DNA of 34,991 nt from Mesorhizobium sp. SCN 65-20 (GTDB lineage Bacteria > Pseudomonadota > Alphaproteobacteria > Rhizobiales > Rhizobiaceae), in the NCBI GenBank assembly GCA_001724355.1, contig MEEF01000030.1, positions 716 to 35,706 of the forward strand. The letters run 5' to 3'. Shown here in pieces: positions 1-7,339 of this stretch (position 1 is its first letter; each line of letters begins with the position of its first letter). The notes under the pieces are model-generated. The model searched no databases. It had not been told where the DNA came from and saw nothing but the letters and a program-made list of their open reading frames with translations. The translations under genes were made by a program, and so were the position numbers.

Positions 1-248
1 CTCTTCATGCCGGCGTAGGCGGTGTCGACCTTGGCGGCGCCGAGACCGAGCGCGTCCTGCACGACCGAATTGGCCTTGTTGTCGGAGCGCATGGTGGTGG
101 CGATTGACCAGTAGGCCGCGTTGTCGGAAGCCTCGGCGACGCGCATGCCGGTGGCGATGCGGCCCTGGGTGGTTGCGAGGTTCTTGTTGGTTGCAGACAG
201 GGTCTGCAGCGCCGTCATTGCCGACGCGTTGGTATTGATGGAAGACAT
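1..248 (-). CDS. Flagellin, N-terminal part (cut by left window edge)
   Basis: This is the first 82 codons of a flagellin, the filament subunit exported through the flagellar type III apparatus. The translation begins MSSINTNASAMTALQTLSAT and continues with NLATTQGRIATG, the conserved D0/D1 alpha-helical N-terminus found in all flagellins. The remainder lies beyond the window edge. The ATG at 248 is preceded by an AGGGG-like ribosome site. It lies downstream of fliP on the same strand, separated by 262 bp that carry their own likely promoter and a structured leader, so it is probably transcribed separately. In related rhizobia several flagellin genes lie in tandem at this place, so it cannot be said which paralogue this is. 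Confidence 0.95.
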   Translation of the reverse strand, partial: MSSINTNASAMTALQTLSATNKNLATTQGRIATGMRVAEASDNAAYWSIATTMRSDNKANSVVQDALGLGAAKVDTAYAGMK

Positions 249-283
249 GGGAAAAACGCCCCTAGGAATGCGAATGTAAGGGA

Positions 284-304
284 CATACCGGATCGGCCGG
301 TATG
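284..304 (-). promoter_or_regulatory. Leader hairpin 36 nt upstream of the flagellin start
   Basis: There is a perfect 8-bp inverted repeat, CATACCGG at 284-291 and CCGGTATG at 297-304, with a 5-nt loop. In the transcript it would sit in the 5' untranslated region of flagellin. In Caulobacter, FlbT acts on the flagellin mRNA leader. A similar role here is only an inference. Confidence 0.45.
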
Positions 305-399
305 GCGGAGAGGCATCATGCCAATGAGCGCTTCAGGGAAGGTCACCCGCCATGGGGGCAATCTGGCGGGGAGTTGCTATCAAAGCTCTAAGCAACATG

Positions 400-419
400 G
401 TTAACCTGCGTTAACCTGC
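400..419 (-). promoter_or_regulatory. Tandem GTTAACCTGC repeat upstream of flagellin, CtrA-box-like
   Basis: GTTAACCTGC occurs twice with no spacer (400-409 and 410-419). The minus strand reads GGTTAACGCAGGTTAACCAT across the left part and contains TTAACCAT, the octamer form of the alphaproteobacterial CtrA site. The two TTAA cores are 6 bp apart, not the canonical 7, so the CtrA assignment is tentative. Confidence 0.35.
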
Positions 420-453
420 TGATTTTTCTTGCATTGTATGTGTGGATGCGTTT

Positions 454-482
454 GCCGCCGCTCTTGGCGAAGGCAGCGGGGC
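454..482 (-). terminator. Possible hairpin terminator after fliP
   Basis: Downstream of the fliP stop, the minus strand can form a GC-rich stem (arms 475-482 and 454-462, one bulged base, 12-nt loop). No T-tract follows, so termination is uncertain. It could also be a message-stabilising hairpin. Confidence 0.25.
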
Positions 483-510
483 GCCGGTCAATCCAGCGCA
501 GACTGCCGCG

Positions 511-1242
511 CTACGTGAACGATCTCACGAGGCTGCCGACGAGCAGGTTCCAGCCGTCTATAAGCACGAAGAACAATATCTTGAAGGGCAGCGAAACCAC
601 TGTCGGCGGCAGCATCATCATGCCCATGGCCATGGTGATGGTGGCGACGATGAGGTCGATGACGAGGAAGGGCAGAACGATCAGAAAGCCGATCTCGAAG
701 CCGCGGCGGATTTCCGAGATCATGAAGGCCGGGACCAGGATGCGCAGGTCGACCTTCTCTTCCGACACGGTCTGGCCGCGCTCGCGGGCGAGGTCGGCGA
801 AGAGCGCAAAGTCCTTGTCGCGGACGTTGCGCATCATGAAGGTGCGGAAGGGGTCGGAGATGCGGTCGACGGCCTCGGCCTGGGTGATCTGGTTGTCCAT
901 CAGCGGCTTGACGCCGTTCTGCCAGGCCTGATCGAAGGTCGGCGCCATGACGTAGAAGGTCATGAACAGCGACAGCGAGATGAGGATCAGGTTGGCCGGC
1001 GTCGACTGCAGGCCGATGCCGGTGCGCAGGATCGAGAAGGCGATGACGAAGCGGGTGAAGCTCGTCACCATGATGAGCAGGCCCGGCGCCACCGACAATA
1101 CGGTGAGCAGGCCGAACATCTGGATGATGTAGCCGACGGTGGCGCCGTCGGGGTTGCCGAGGGCGCTGAGGTCCAGCTGCTGCGCGCCCGCGGGCAGGAC
1201 GGAGGCGGCGAGAATCGCTGCGGCGGTCAGGAACTTCTTCAT
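511..1242 (-). CDS. fliP: Flagellar export gate protein FliP
   Basis: FliP is an inner-membrane component of the FliPQR export gate at the base of the flagellum. The 243-residue product starts MKKFLTAAAILAASVLPAG, a cleavable-type signal peptide typical of FliP. Hydrophobic helices follow (around residues 40-60, 80-100, 180-205 and 215-235) with the family signature LILISLSLFMTFYVMAPTF and the conserved C-terminal block ending in WNLLVGSLVRSF. The open frame extends further upstream, but that part overlaps fliL. The ATG at 1242 overlaps the fliL stop as ATGA, which indicates translational coupling and fixes the start. It is the last gene of the leftward basal-body operon. Confidence 0.96.
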   Translation of the reverse strand: MKKFLTAAAILAASVLPAGAQQLDLSALGNPDGATVGYIIQMFGLLTVLSVAPGLLIMVTSFTRFVIAFSILRTGIGLQSTPANLILISLSLFMTFYVMAPTFDQAWQNGVKPLMDNQITQAEAVDRISDPFRTFMMRNVRDKDFALFADLARERGQTVSEEKVDLRILVPAFMISEIRRGFEIGFLIVLPFLVIDLIVATITMAMGMMMLPPTVVSLPFKILFFVLIDGWNLLVGSLVRSFT

Positions 1243-1730
1243 TCGAACAGCAACGTTCTGATCAGCACTTCCCTGACTTTGCCGTCGCTGCGGATGGCGG
1301 CGCGTTCGTCGAGGTCGGTCTTGAGATGGCGGAGCGCGCTCGCGCCCTGGATCTGGTGGATGGTGACGGTGCGTATGAAGGCGAGCAGATCCTGGTGGAC
1401 CTTTTCGGTGACCTCGAGGGGCAGCGGCTCGGTCAGGACCAGCGACAGTTCCAGGCGCACCCACATGTTTTCCGGGGCGGCCAGATTGGCGGTGATGGGG
1501 GCGAGCTGAACGACGGTTCCGGTGCTTGCGGGCTGCCCGTTCTCCGCGGCGTGTGCGGGCGCCTGCGCGGCTGCGGCAGGCTTCTCCGCCGGCTTGCTTT
1601 CGCCCTGCAGATAACCGCCCGACAGCCAGCCCATGCCGATGGCCGCCGAGGTCATCAGGACAAGGATGCCGATCTGGACGACCAGCGACGGGCCGGTCTT
1701 TTCGGGATTGGGCTGTTCCACGGTCGACAT
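1239..1730 (-). CDS. fliL: Flagellar basal body-associated protein FliL
   Basis: FliL is a single-pass inner-membrane protein that surrounds the stator and supports torque generation. The 163-residue product has a short cytoplasmic N-terminus, one membrane helix at about residues 18-38, an Ala/Pro-rich linker (about 45-68) and a periplasmic FliL domain. Within that domain, MWVRLELSLVL and the terminal VREVLIRTLLFE are typical of the family. It lies 8 bp after flgH and overlaps fliP by 4 bp. Confidence 0.94.
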   Translation of the reverse strand: MSTVEQPNPEKTGPSLVVQIGILVLMTSAAIGMGWLSGGYLQGESKPAEKPAAAAQAPAHAAENGQPASTGTVVQLAPITANLAAPENMWVRLELSLVLTEPLPLEVTEKVHQDLLAFIRTVTIHQIQGASALRHLKTDLDERAAIRSDGKVREVLIRTLLFE

Positions 1731-1738
1731 GGCGGCGC

Positions 1739-2446
1739 CTAAAAGGGGAGGACCTGGTCGAGGAATTGCTGCCCGTAGGGCGGCTGCTGCACCTCGGTCA
1801 GGCGGCCCCTGCCGCCATAGGAGATGCGTGCCTCGGCGATGCGCTCGTAGGGAACGGTGTTCTCAGGCCCGATGTCCGAAGGCCGTACGATGCCGGCGAT
1901 GGTGAGAACGCGCAGCTCGGCGTTGACGCGGACCTCCTGCGAGCCCCGGATCATCATGTTGCCGTTGGGCAGGACCTCGGTGACCACGGCCGCGACGAGC
2001 AGGTTCAGCTTCTCGGAACGGGCGGTGGCGCCGTCGCCGCTGAACTTGGATTCGGAATCGATGTTGCCGTCGGCCGAGCCGCCGGTGCCGGTGCCCTCCC
2101 ATTCGACGTCGAGGCCGAGCCCGAGGCTGCGGTTGGAAGTGCGCTTGCGCTCGGATTCGTTCTTGAAGCGGGCGCGGTCGTCGATCTCGATGCGCACGGT
2201 CAGGATGTCGCCCGGCAGCAAGGCGCGCGGGTCGGTGAACATGCGGCTCTGCTTGTCCTGCCACAGCGAGAAGCGCTTGACGGGCGTCGCCGGAGCCTCG
2301 GGATAACGGTACATCGTCGAGCTGCCATCCTCGATGCCCGAGCCGACCGCCGACATGGCTGGCTCCTTGTTGATTTCCTTGAGGTCGGTGGTGCAGCCTG
2401 CGAGCAGGCCGGCGAGCGAGGCCGCGAGAAGGGCGTTTCTGGTCAT
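1739..2446 (-). CDS. flgH: Flagellar L-ring lipoprotein FlgH
   Basis: FlgH forms the outer-membrane L-ring bushing around the rod. The 235-residue product begins with a lipoprotein signal ending LLAGC at Cys18. Family blocks include SLWQDKQSRMFTDPRA, PGDILTVRIEIDDRA, LPNGNMMIRGSQEVRVN and the terminal region ending YGQQFLDQVLPF. It overlaps the upstream motE by 4 bp (ATGA) and is 8 bp from fliL. Length and motif order are normal for the family. Confidence 0.96.
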   Translation of the reverse strand: MTRNALLAASLAGLLAGCTTDLKEINKEPAMSAVGSGIEDGSSTMYRYPEAPATPVKRFSLWQDKQSRMFTDPRALLPGDILTVRIEIDDRARFKNESERKRTSNRSLGLGLDVEWEGTGTGGSADGNIDSESKFSGDGATARSEKLNLLVAAVVTEVLPNGNMMIRGSQEVRVNAELRVLTIAGIVRPSDIGPENTVPYERIAEARISYGGRGRLTEVQQPPYGQQFLDQVLPF

Positions 2447-2994
2447 GATGGATCTTCCCGGCGCGAGGCGCTCGCCATGACGCGGGTGAGTTCCGCGGCC
2501 GACTTGCTTTCCATTTCGTTGAGGATGACGCTGGCCTTGCGGGCGTCGAGCTTCATCAGGATGGCCGAGGCCAGCTCGACGTTGAGTTCGGCGAGGCGCT
2601 CGGCGGCGGCGTCCGGCTTCATGCGCGAGTAGATCTGGACGAGGTTCTCCTCGGCGCGGGCGAGGAAGAGCTCGCGCCGCGTCAGCCAGGTCTCGTATTC
2701 GTTGCGCTTCTCCTCGAGTGCGGCGATGCGCTGGTCGACATCGGCCTGCAGCTTCTTCAGTTCGTCGGCCTGGAGCGCGTAGCGGCGGTCGCGGGCGGCA
2801 TCGGCGATGTTCGAGCAGAAGCGCTCGACCTCGCTCTGTTCGGTGGCCGTGATGCGCTCGCCCGACGATGCCGGGCCAGGCATGACCTGGCGGACATCCT
2901 GGGTGTGAGCCGGTCCGCTGCCGATCAGCACGGTAACGAGGGCGAGGGCGGCGAGCGCCCGGTTGCCGAGGGGAGAGGAGAGATCGTTCGCCAT
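2443..2994 (-). CDS. motE: MotE-family periplasmic motility protein
   Basis: In Sinorhizobium meliloti, MotE is a periplasmic chaperone that stabilises MotC, a rhizobial motor accessory protein. The 183-residue product has an N-terminal hydrophobic export signal (about residues 12-30). A long charged helical stretch follows (about 70-125, with VDQRIAALEEKRNEYETWL), likely a coiled coil. The C-terminal MgtE-N-like domain includes RMKPDAAAERLAELN and LMKLDARKASVILNEM. A single Cys at 60 lies near the start of the mature region; S. meliloti MotE is reported to act as a disulfide-linked dimer. Its position between flgI and flgH matches the rhizobial order. motC and motB are not in the window. Confidence 0.88.
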   Translation of the reverse strand: MANDLSSPLGNRALAALALVTVLIGSGPAHTQDVRQVMPGPASSGERITATEQSEVERFCSNIADAARDRRYALQADELKKLQADVDQRIAALEEKRNEYETWLTRRELFLARAEENLVQIYSRMKPDAAAERLAELNVELASAILMKLDARKASVILNEMESKSAAELTRVMASASRREDPS

Positions 2995-3002
2995 GTCCAG
3001 AC

Positions 3003-4238
3003 CTATTGAACCACGAGGTCGGCCTGCAGCGCGCCGGCGGACTTGATGCCTTGAAGGATCGCGATGATGCCGTCCGGCTTGACGCCGAGACGATTGAGGC
3101 CGGCGACGAGCGTCTGCAGGTTGGGACCGTCTAGCAGGCCCACCTTGGAATCCGGGCGGTCGGCCTCGATGACTGTGAAGTCCTCGATCTCGGTCCGGCC
3201 GCGCGAGAACGGCTCGGGCTGGACGACGCGCGGCTGCTCGGTGATGCGGACTGTCAGCGTGCCGTGGCTGATCGCGACGCGCGAGACCTTGACCTCGTTG
3301 CCGATGACGATGGTGCCGGTGCGTTCGTCGATGACCACGCGCGCCGGGGCGTCGGACATGACGACCAGGTTTTCCAGCTCGGCATAGAAGCGCGCGGAGG
3401 AGATGCCCTCGGGCTTGCGCAGTGTGACCGTGCGGGCATCCTGCTCGCCGGCGACGCGCTTGCCGAAGCGATGGCGGGCATAGTCGTTGATGGTGTCGGC
3501 GATGCGCACCGAGGTCGAGAAATCCGGGTTGAAGAGCTGCAGCGTGAGCACGTTCTCGTCGGAGAAGCGTGCCTTGACCTCGCGCTCGACGATGGCGCCG
3601 TTGGGCACGCGGCCCGCCGTGGGCACGCCCTGCGTCAGCTGTTCGGCCGCGCCCTGGGCGTTGAACCCGCCGACCTGAACGGCGCCCTGTCCGACGGCAT
3701 AGATCTCGCCGTCAGCCGCCTTGAGCGGGGTCATGATAAGGGTTCCGCCAGCGAGCGAAGTCGCGTCGCCGAGCGAGGCGACGTTGACGTCGATGCGGGC
3801 GCCGGACTGCACGAAGGCAGACAGGTTCGCCGTCACGATCACGGCCGCGACGTTGCGGACGCGGGCACGTCCGTCCTCGGACGCGATGCCGAGATTTTCG
3901 AGCATTGCGCGGATCGACTGCTCGGTGAACGGCGAATTGCGCAGGCTGTCGCCCGAGCCGTTCAGGCCGATGACGAGGCCGTAGCCGACAAGCTGGTTGT
4001 CACGCGATTCCTGAAGCGAGGCGACGTCCTTGATGCGGACGTTGATGAGGTTGCCTTGGCCGCTGTTGAGCGTCGTGAGGCGGCCGCTGCCATCGTCATA
4101 GGCGCCGCCAAAACCGTCGCCGCCGCCCACGGTCTTTCCACCCTGGGCCTGGGAGATCGGGGTGCCTTCGGGACCGTCGGCGTAGGCCGTCGTGAGGCCT
4201 AGGACGGCGACTGCCGCGAGAACCAGCCTGCGGATCAT
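3003..4238 (-). CDS. flgI: Flagellar P-ring protein FlgI with an extended N-terminus
   Basis: FlgI builds the periplasmic P ring around the rod. The 411-residue product has a signal peptide (about residues 1-20) and the canonical core beginning RIKDVASLQESRDNQLVGYG at residue 68. Further family blocks are GDSLRNSPFTEQSIRAMLENLG and a C-terminus with LNRLGVKPDGIIAILQGIKSAGAL. Most FlgI proteins are about 365-375 residues and begin the core almost directly after the signal. Here about 47 extra Gly/Asp-rich residues (21-67, including GGKTVGGGDGFGGAYDDG) intervene in the same frame. The start overlaps flgA by 4 bp, so the extension lies within the coding frame and is not a start-site error. Confidence 0.95.
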   Translation of the reverse strand: MIRRLVLAAVAVLGLTTAYADGPEGTPISQAQGGKTVGGGDGFGGAYDDGSGRLTTLNSGQGNLINVRIKDVASLQESRDNQLVGYGLVIGLNGSGDSLRNSPFTEQSIRAMLENLGIASEDGRARVRNVAAVIVTANLSAFVQSGARIDVNVASLGDATSLAGGTLIMTPLKAADGEIYAVGQGAVQVGGFNAQGAAEQLTQGVPTAGRVPNGAIVEREVKARFSDENVLTLQLFNPDFSTSVRIADTINDYARHRFGKRVAGEQDARTVTLRKPEGISSARFYAELENLVVMSDAPARVVIDERTGTIVIGNEVKVSRVAISHGTLTVRITEQPRVVQPEPFSRGRTEIEDFTVIEADRPDSKVGLLDGPNLQTLVAGLNRLGVKPDGIIAILQGIKSAGALQADLVVQ

Positions 4239-4717
4239 GTCGCACCTACGCGGATCGAGCCGTCGGCCATGACGACGCCGGTGAATATCTTGCCGCTGTC
4301 GATGTTGCGTACCTTGACGACGTCGCCTGCAGCACCTGGCTCAAGCGTGACGGCGGCGGCCGAGATCACCAGCGGGCCCGCTTCGAACACGACCTGGACG
4401 GACGCGCCGCGATCCACCAACCAGGCTTCGCGCAATGCGTTGACGGAAACGTAGCGGCCGGGAAGCAGCGTACGCTTGGCGACCTTGCCGTCGAGTTCGT
4501 CGGGGCGGGTGGCCACGGCGTCCGGCCGCACCTTGCCGGCCTTGAGCGTGACCTCTTTCAGGGCGGACAGCGCGACCGTCTCGCCGGGATAGATCACACG
4601 GTTGGGCACCAGCACCACTTCCTGCGCGACCGCAGCCGTCGCCACGCCGGCGAGGGCGAGCGCGAGAAGGACGGTATGGATGCGAGGGAGGGCGCTGCGT
4701 TGCCGCATCATGCTCAC
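4235..4717 (-). CDS. flgA: Flagellar P-ring assembly chaperone FlgA
   Basis: FlgA is a periplasmic chaperone for P-ring assembly. The 160-residue product has a signal sequence (about residues 10-31, ending AVAQE), a SAF-type domain containing [19 protein letters not shown] and [18 protein letters not shown], and a C-terminal beta-clip region ending [14 protein letters not shown]. It is of the short type usual in rhizobia. It overlaps both flgG (upstream) and flgI (downstream) by 4 bp, consistent with coupled translation of chaperone and client. Confidence 0.93.
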   Translation of the reverse strand: MSMMRQRSALPRIHTVLLALALAGVATAAVAQEVVLVPNRVIYPGETVALSALKEVTLKAGKVRPDAVATRPDELDGKVAKRTLLPGRYVSVNALREAWLVDRGASVQVVFEAGPLVISAAAVTLEPGAAGDVVKVRNIDSGKIFTGVVMADGSIRVGAT

Positions 4718-5502
4718 CGGATGTTCTTGGAGACGACGGCGGCCATTTCGTCGGCCGCCTGGATGACCTTGGAGTTCATCTCGTAGGCCCGCTGCGCCGA
4801 GATCAGCTCGGTGATTTCCTTGACCGGGTCGACGTTGGAGTTTTCCAGGTAACCCTGCTTGATGGTCGCGAAACCGGGATCGCCGGGGATGCCCTCGATG
4901 GCAGCGCCTGACGCCTCGGTTTCCTGGAACAAATTGTCGCCGAGCGGTGCGAGACCAGCCTCGTTGGCGAAGTTCGACAGCATCAGCTGTCCCTGCTGTT
5001 GCAGTTCCGTCTGGCCCGCGATGCGGGCAAAGACCTGGCCAGAGTTGTTGACGATGACCTCGGTGGCATCCGGCGGAACGGTAATGCCGCCGACCACGAC
5101 GTAGCCGTCGACGGTGACGAGCTGGCCGGTGGCATTGGTGTTGAACGAGCCGGCGCGGGTGTAGAGCGTCTCACCGTCGGGCCCCTCGATCTGGAACCAG
5201 CCCTTGCCGGTGAGGGCGAGGTCGAACTGGTTGCCGGTGCTGGTCAGCCCGCCCTGGACGTGGACGTTGCGGACGGCCGAGGTCTTGACGCCGAGGCCGA
5301 TGCTGACGCCTTCCGGAACGATCGCCGAGTTGGCGCGGTTAGGCACGCCCTGCATGCGGTCGACCTGGTAGAGCAAGTCGGAGAACTCGGCGCGGGCGCG
5401 CTTGTAGCCGGTCGTGTTGATGTTCGCGATGTTGTTCGCGATCACTTCGAGATTGGTCTGCTGGGCGTTCATGCCCGTGGCGGCGATGGCGAGCGCTTTC
5501 AT
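4714..5502 (-). CDS. flgG: Flagellar distal rod protein FlgG
   Basis: FlgG forms the distal rod. The 262-residue product has the normal family length. It carries the N-terminal rod signature [21 protein letters not shown], the central FlgE/F/G-like domain ([20 protein letters not shown]) and the C-terminal block [20 protein letters not shown] with the helix ending in [14 protein letters not shown]. The start lies 11 bp after fliE and the stop overlaps flgA by 4 bp. Confidence 0.97.
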   Translation of the reverse strand: MKALAIAATGMNAQQTNLEVIANNIANINTTGYKRARAEFSDLLYQVDRMQGVPNRANSAIVPEGVSIGLGVKTSAVRNVHVQGGLTSTGNQFDLALTGKGWFQIEGPDGETLYTRAGSFNTNATGQLVTVDGYVVVGGITVPPDATEVIVNNSGQVFARIAGQTELQQQGQLMLSNFANEAGLAPLGDNLFQETEASGAAIEGIPGDPGFATIKQGYLENSNVDPVKEITELISAQRAYEMNSKVIQAADEMAAVVSKNIR

Positions 5503-5513
5503 CGGTGTGATCC

Positions 5514-5825
5514 TCAGATGCCCATGCGGCTGACTTCGAGATAGGCCGTGACGATCTTGTCGCGGATGGCGATGGCCGCCTGCAGGGACTGTTCGGCGCT
5601 CATCACCGCATCGACCACTTCGCGCGTGTCGGCCTGGCCCTGGATGCCCGCGGCCGAAAGCTGCTCGGCCTGGCGGAGCGTCGCGGCAGTCTGCGCGGCG
5701 ACATCCGAGAGGGCTGCCGCGAAGGACGAGGCGACCTCGCCCGTGGCGCCCTGGGCCGCTTGCGGAACCAGGCCGGTCGGCTGGGTCAGTACCTGCTTTC
5801 CAAGGGGGCTGATGCTGCCGATCAC
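5514..5825 (-). CDS. fliE: Flagellar hook-basal body adaptor FliE
   Basis: FliE is the small adaptor joining the MS ring to the proximal rod and is needed for export of rod proteins. The 103-residue product matches the family length and ends with the conserved segment [26 protein letters not shown]. It overlaps flgC by 4 bp and is followed by flgG, giving the flgB-flgC-fliE-flgG order common in rhizobia. Confidence 0.95.
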   Translation of the reverse strand: MIGSISPLGKQVLTQPTGLVPQAAQGATGEVASSFAAALSDVAAQTAATLRQAEQLSAAGIQGQADTREVVDAVMSAEQSLQAAIAIRDKIVTAYLEVSRMGI

Positions 5826-6241
5826 GACTGGCTCCTCATAAGATCAATGGTCATGGAAATAAGATCGCGCGCCTGCTTGATGACCTGCAGGTTGGCATCG
5901 TAGGACCGGTTGGCCTCGGTCATGTCGGCCATCTCGATCAGGACATTGACGTTCGGCATCTTGACGTAGCCATTGGCGTCGGCCGCCTCGTTGCCAGGCT
6001 CGAATTCGAGCCGGAACGGCGACTGGTCCTGGCCGATGGCAGCAACCTCGACGGTCGCGCCGCCGGTCGCCCGGTCGAGTTCTGCGGCGAAGCTGATGGT
6101 CTTGCGGCGGTAGGGCTCGGCGCCGGGCGTGTTGCCCGTCGACTGGGCGTTGGCCAGGTTCTCCGAAACGATGCGGAGGCGCTCGGACTGGGCGCCCAGT
6201 CCCGAGCCGGCGATCTTGAGGGCGGCGGTCAACGGATCCAT
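5822..6241 (-). CDS. flgC: Flagellar proximal rod protein FlgC
   Basis: FlgC is a proximal rod protein. The 139-residue product has the rod-type N-terminus [15 protein letters not shown], the segment [20 protein letters not shown] and a C-terminal helix with [17 protein letters not shown], all typical of FlgC. It begins 5 bp after the flgB stop and overlaps fliE by 4 bp. Confidence 0.96.
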   Translation of the reverse strand: MDPLTAALKIAGSGLGAQSERLRIVSENLANAQSTGNTPGAEPYRRKTISFAAELDRATGGATVEVAAIGQDQSPFRLEFEPGNEAADANGYVKMPNVNVLIEMADMTEANRSYDANLQVIKQARDLISMTIDLMRSQS

Positions 6242-6246
6242 GGCGA

Positions 6247-6627
6247 TCAGGCCTTGCTGCTCAGCATGACCATGCGGTGGAAGGCCTTGACGATGGCCGT
6301 GTTCAGCTCGAACGATCGGCGTACCTCCCCGGCCTTGATCAGTTCATCCTCGAGCCCGACCGTATTCTCGGAGGGCAGGATGGCCGTCTGGGGTTCTTCC
6401 GCGCGAACCGCGTAGCCTGCTTCGGTGGCCCCGCCGCTCAGATGGCCGGCCTGCGTCGCGGTCATCGCCACGCGGGTACGGTCCAGAACGCGCTCGAAGG
6501 GTTCCACGTCCTTGGCGCGGTAGCCCGGCGTGTTGGCGTTGGCGACGTTGCCGGCGATGGTCGTCTGGCGCACCGAAAGCCAGCGTGCCTGCTGTGAGGC
6601 CAGGTCGAACAGGTTGACGGGGTCCAT
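6247..6627 (-). CDS. flgB: Flagellar proximal rod protein FlgB
   Basis: FlgB is a proximal rod protein. The 126-residue product starts [20 protein letters not shown] and contains the rod signature [21 protein letters not shown] and the C-terminal [21 protein letters not shown]. The frame is open further upstream, but the ATG at 6627 is preceded by GGAGA at good spacing, and the family starts here, so the upstream part is discarded. It is separated from the previous gene by 82 bp, the largest gap in this operon, so an internal promoter is possible. Confidence 0.95.
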   Translation of the reverse strand: MDPVNLFDLASQQARWLSVRQTTIAGNVANANTPGYRAKDVEPFERVLDRTRVAMTATQAGHLSGGATEAGYAVRAEEPQTAILPSENTVGLEDELIKAGEVRRSFELNTAIVKAFHRMVMLSSKA

Positions 6628-6709
6628 TTGGAAATCTCCGAGCAGATTTCCAGACACTATTGGCTCAGTCTTGCGCGGGCCTTGCGCGCAGCCGCGAGCC
6701 TCGGCGAGG

Positions 6710-7339
6710 TTAGTGCGTGATCTCGACCACGTCTTCGCGCGAGGTGACGAGCACCCATTTGCCGGCGCGCTGTTCGATGGCCGCGACACGGCTCGAATCT
6801 GGGAGGATCGAGCCCTTCTGCACCACCCAGAAGCCGGCGCCGTCCTGCACCATGGCACGGCCGTTGGCGACGTGCACGAGGGTGAAGTTGAGCTTGGGGC
6901 CGGGGAACGGCTGGTCCAGGCTTTCCGGGGTTCCGACGACGTCGTCCTTGTCGGGGCGCAGCGAACCGGTGGCGAAAAGGTCGAGCTGCATCGGCGGAAT
7001 GTCCTCGGCGGACATCGGCGCTCCGACCCGCTCGACCTGCTGTCCGAGCGCCATCGTGACCGGCTGGTTGTTCTCGCCGTCGCCGCCGAACTTCATGGCG
7101 CGCACGCCGAACTTGTCCGGATTGAAGAAAATGTACCAGGGGAACATCGCGCTCGCGAGGCCGATCGCGATGCCGAATCCGGCGATGATGAAGTCGCTGC
7201 GCCGGTCCCGCCGTTTTGCGGGCGGAGCCAGGATGATCGTCCTGCGCTTGAGGCGCAGGCGCTCGAACAGCGAAGGCGGCTTCTGGTTCGATCCGATGAT
7301 CTCGAGCAGCTCGCTCGCAGGGTCACTCCGCCTGAACAT
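6710..7339 (-). CDS. Unnamed membrane-anchored protein between fliI and flgB
   Basis: The function is not known. The 209-residue product has a basic cytoplasmic N-terminus (LFERLRLKRRTIILAPPAKRRDRR, about residues 24-47 in part), one membrane helix at about 49-70 and a periplasmic remainder. The C-terminal part (about 150-205) carries the pattern NGRAMVQDGAGFWVVQKGSI ... GKWVLVTSREDVVEI. That resembles a small beta-rich module of the kind seen in pilus and secretion proteins, but the resemblance is only impressionistic. It overlaps the end of fliI by 17 bp and has an AAGGAT ribosome site. An unnamed gene at this position is usual in rhizobial flagellar clusters, so a basal-body or stator accessory role is likely. 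Confidence 0.8.
   Translation of the reverse strand: MFRRSDPASELLEIIGSNQKPPSLFERLRLKRRTIILAPPAKRRDRRSDFIIAGFGIAIGLASAMFPWYIFFNPDKFGVRAMKFGGDGENNQPVTMALGQQVERVGAPMSAEDIPPMQLDLFATGSLRPDKDDVVGTPESLDQPFPGPKLNFTLVHVANGRAMVQDGAGFWVVQKGSILPDSSRVAAIEQRAGKWVLVTSREDVVEITH

Larger units (their letters stand above)
249..510 (-). promoter_or_regulatory. Flagellin promoter and leader region
   Basis: This is the 262 bp between fliP and the flagellin start, read on the minus strand. It holds a tandem 10-bp repeat at 400-419 and three perfect inverted repeats: arms 374-378/391-395, arms 346-352/364-370 and arms 284-291/297-304. The last two would fall in the flagellin mRNA leader if transcription starts near the tandem repeat. 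No -35/-10 pair could be assigned confidently. Confidence 0.5.

Noticed and set aside
1243-1464. Upstream extension of the fliP frame
   Set aside because: The extension overlaps fliL and reads as shadow sequence; the signal peptide and ATGA overlap fix the start at 1242.
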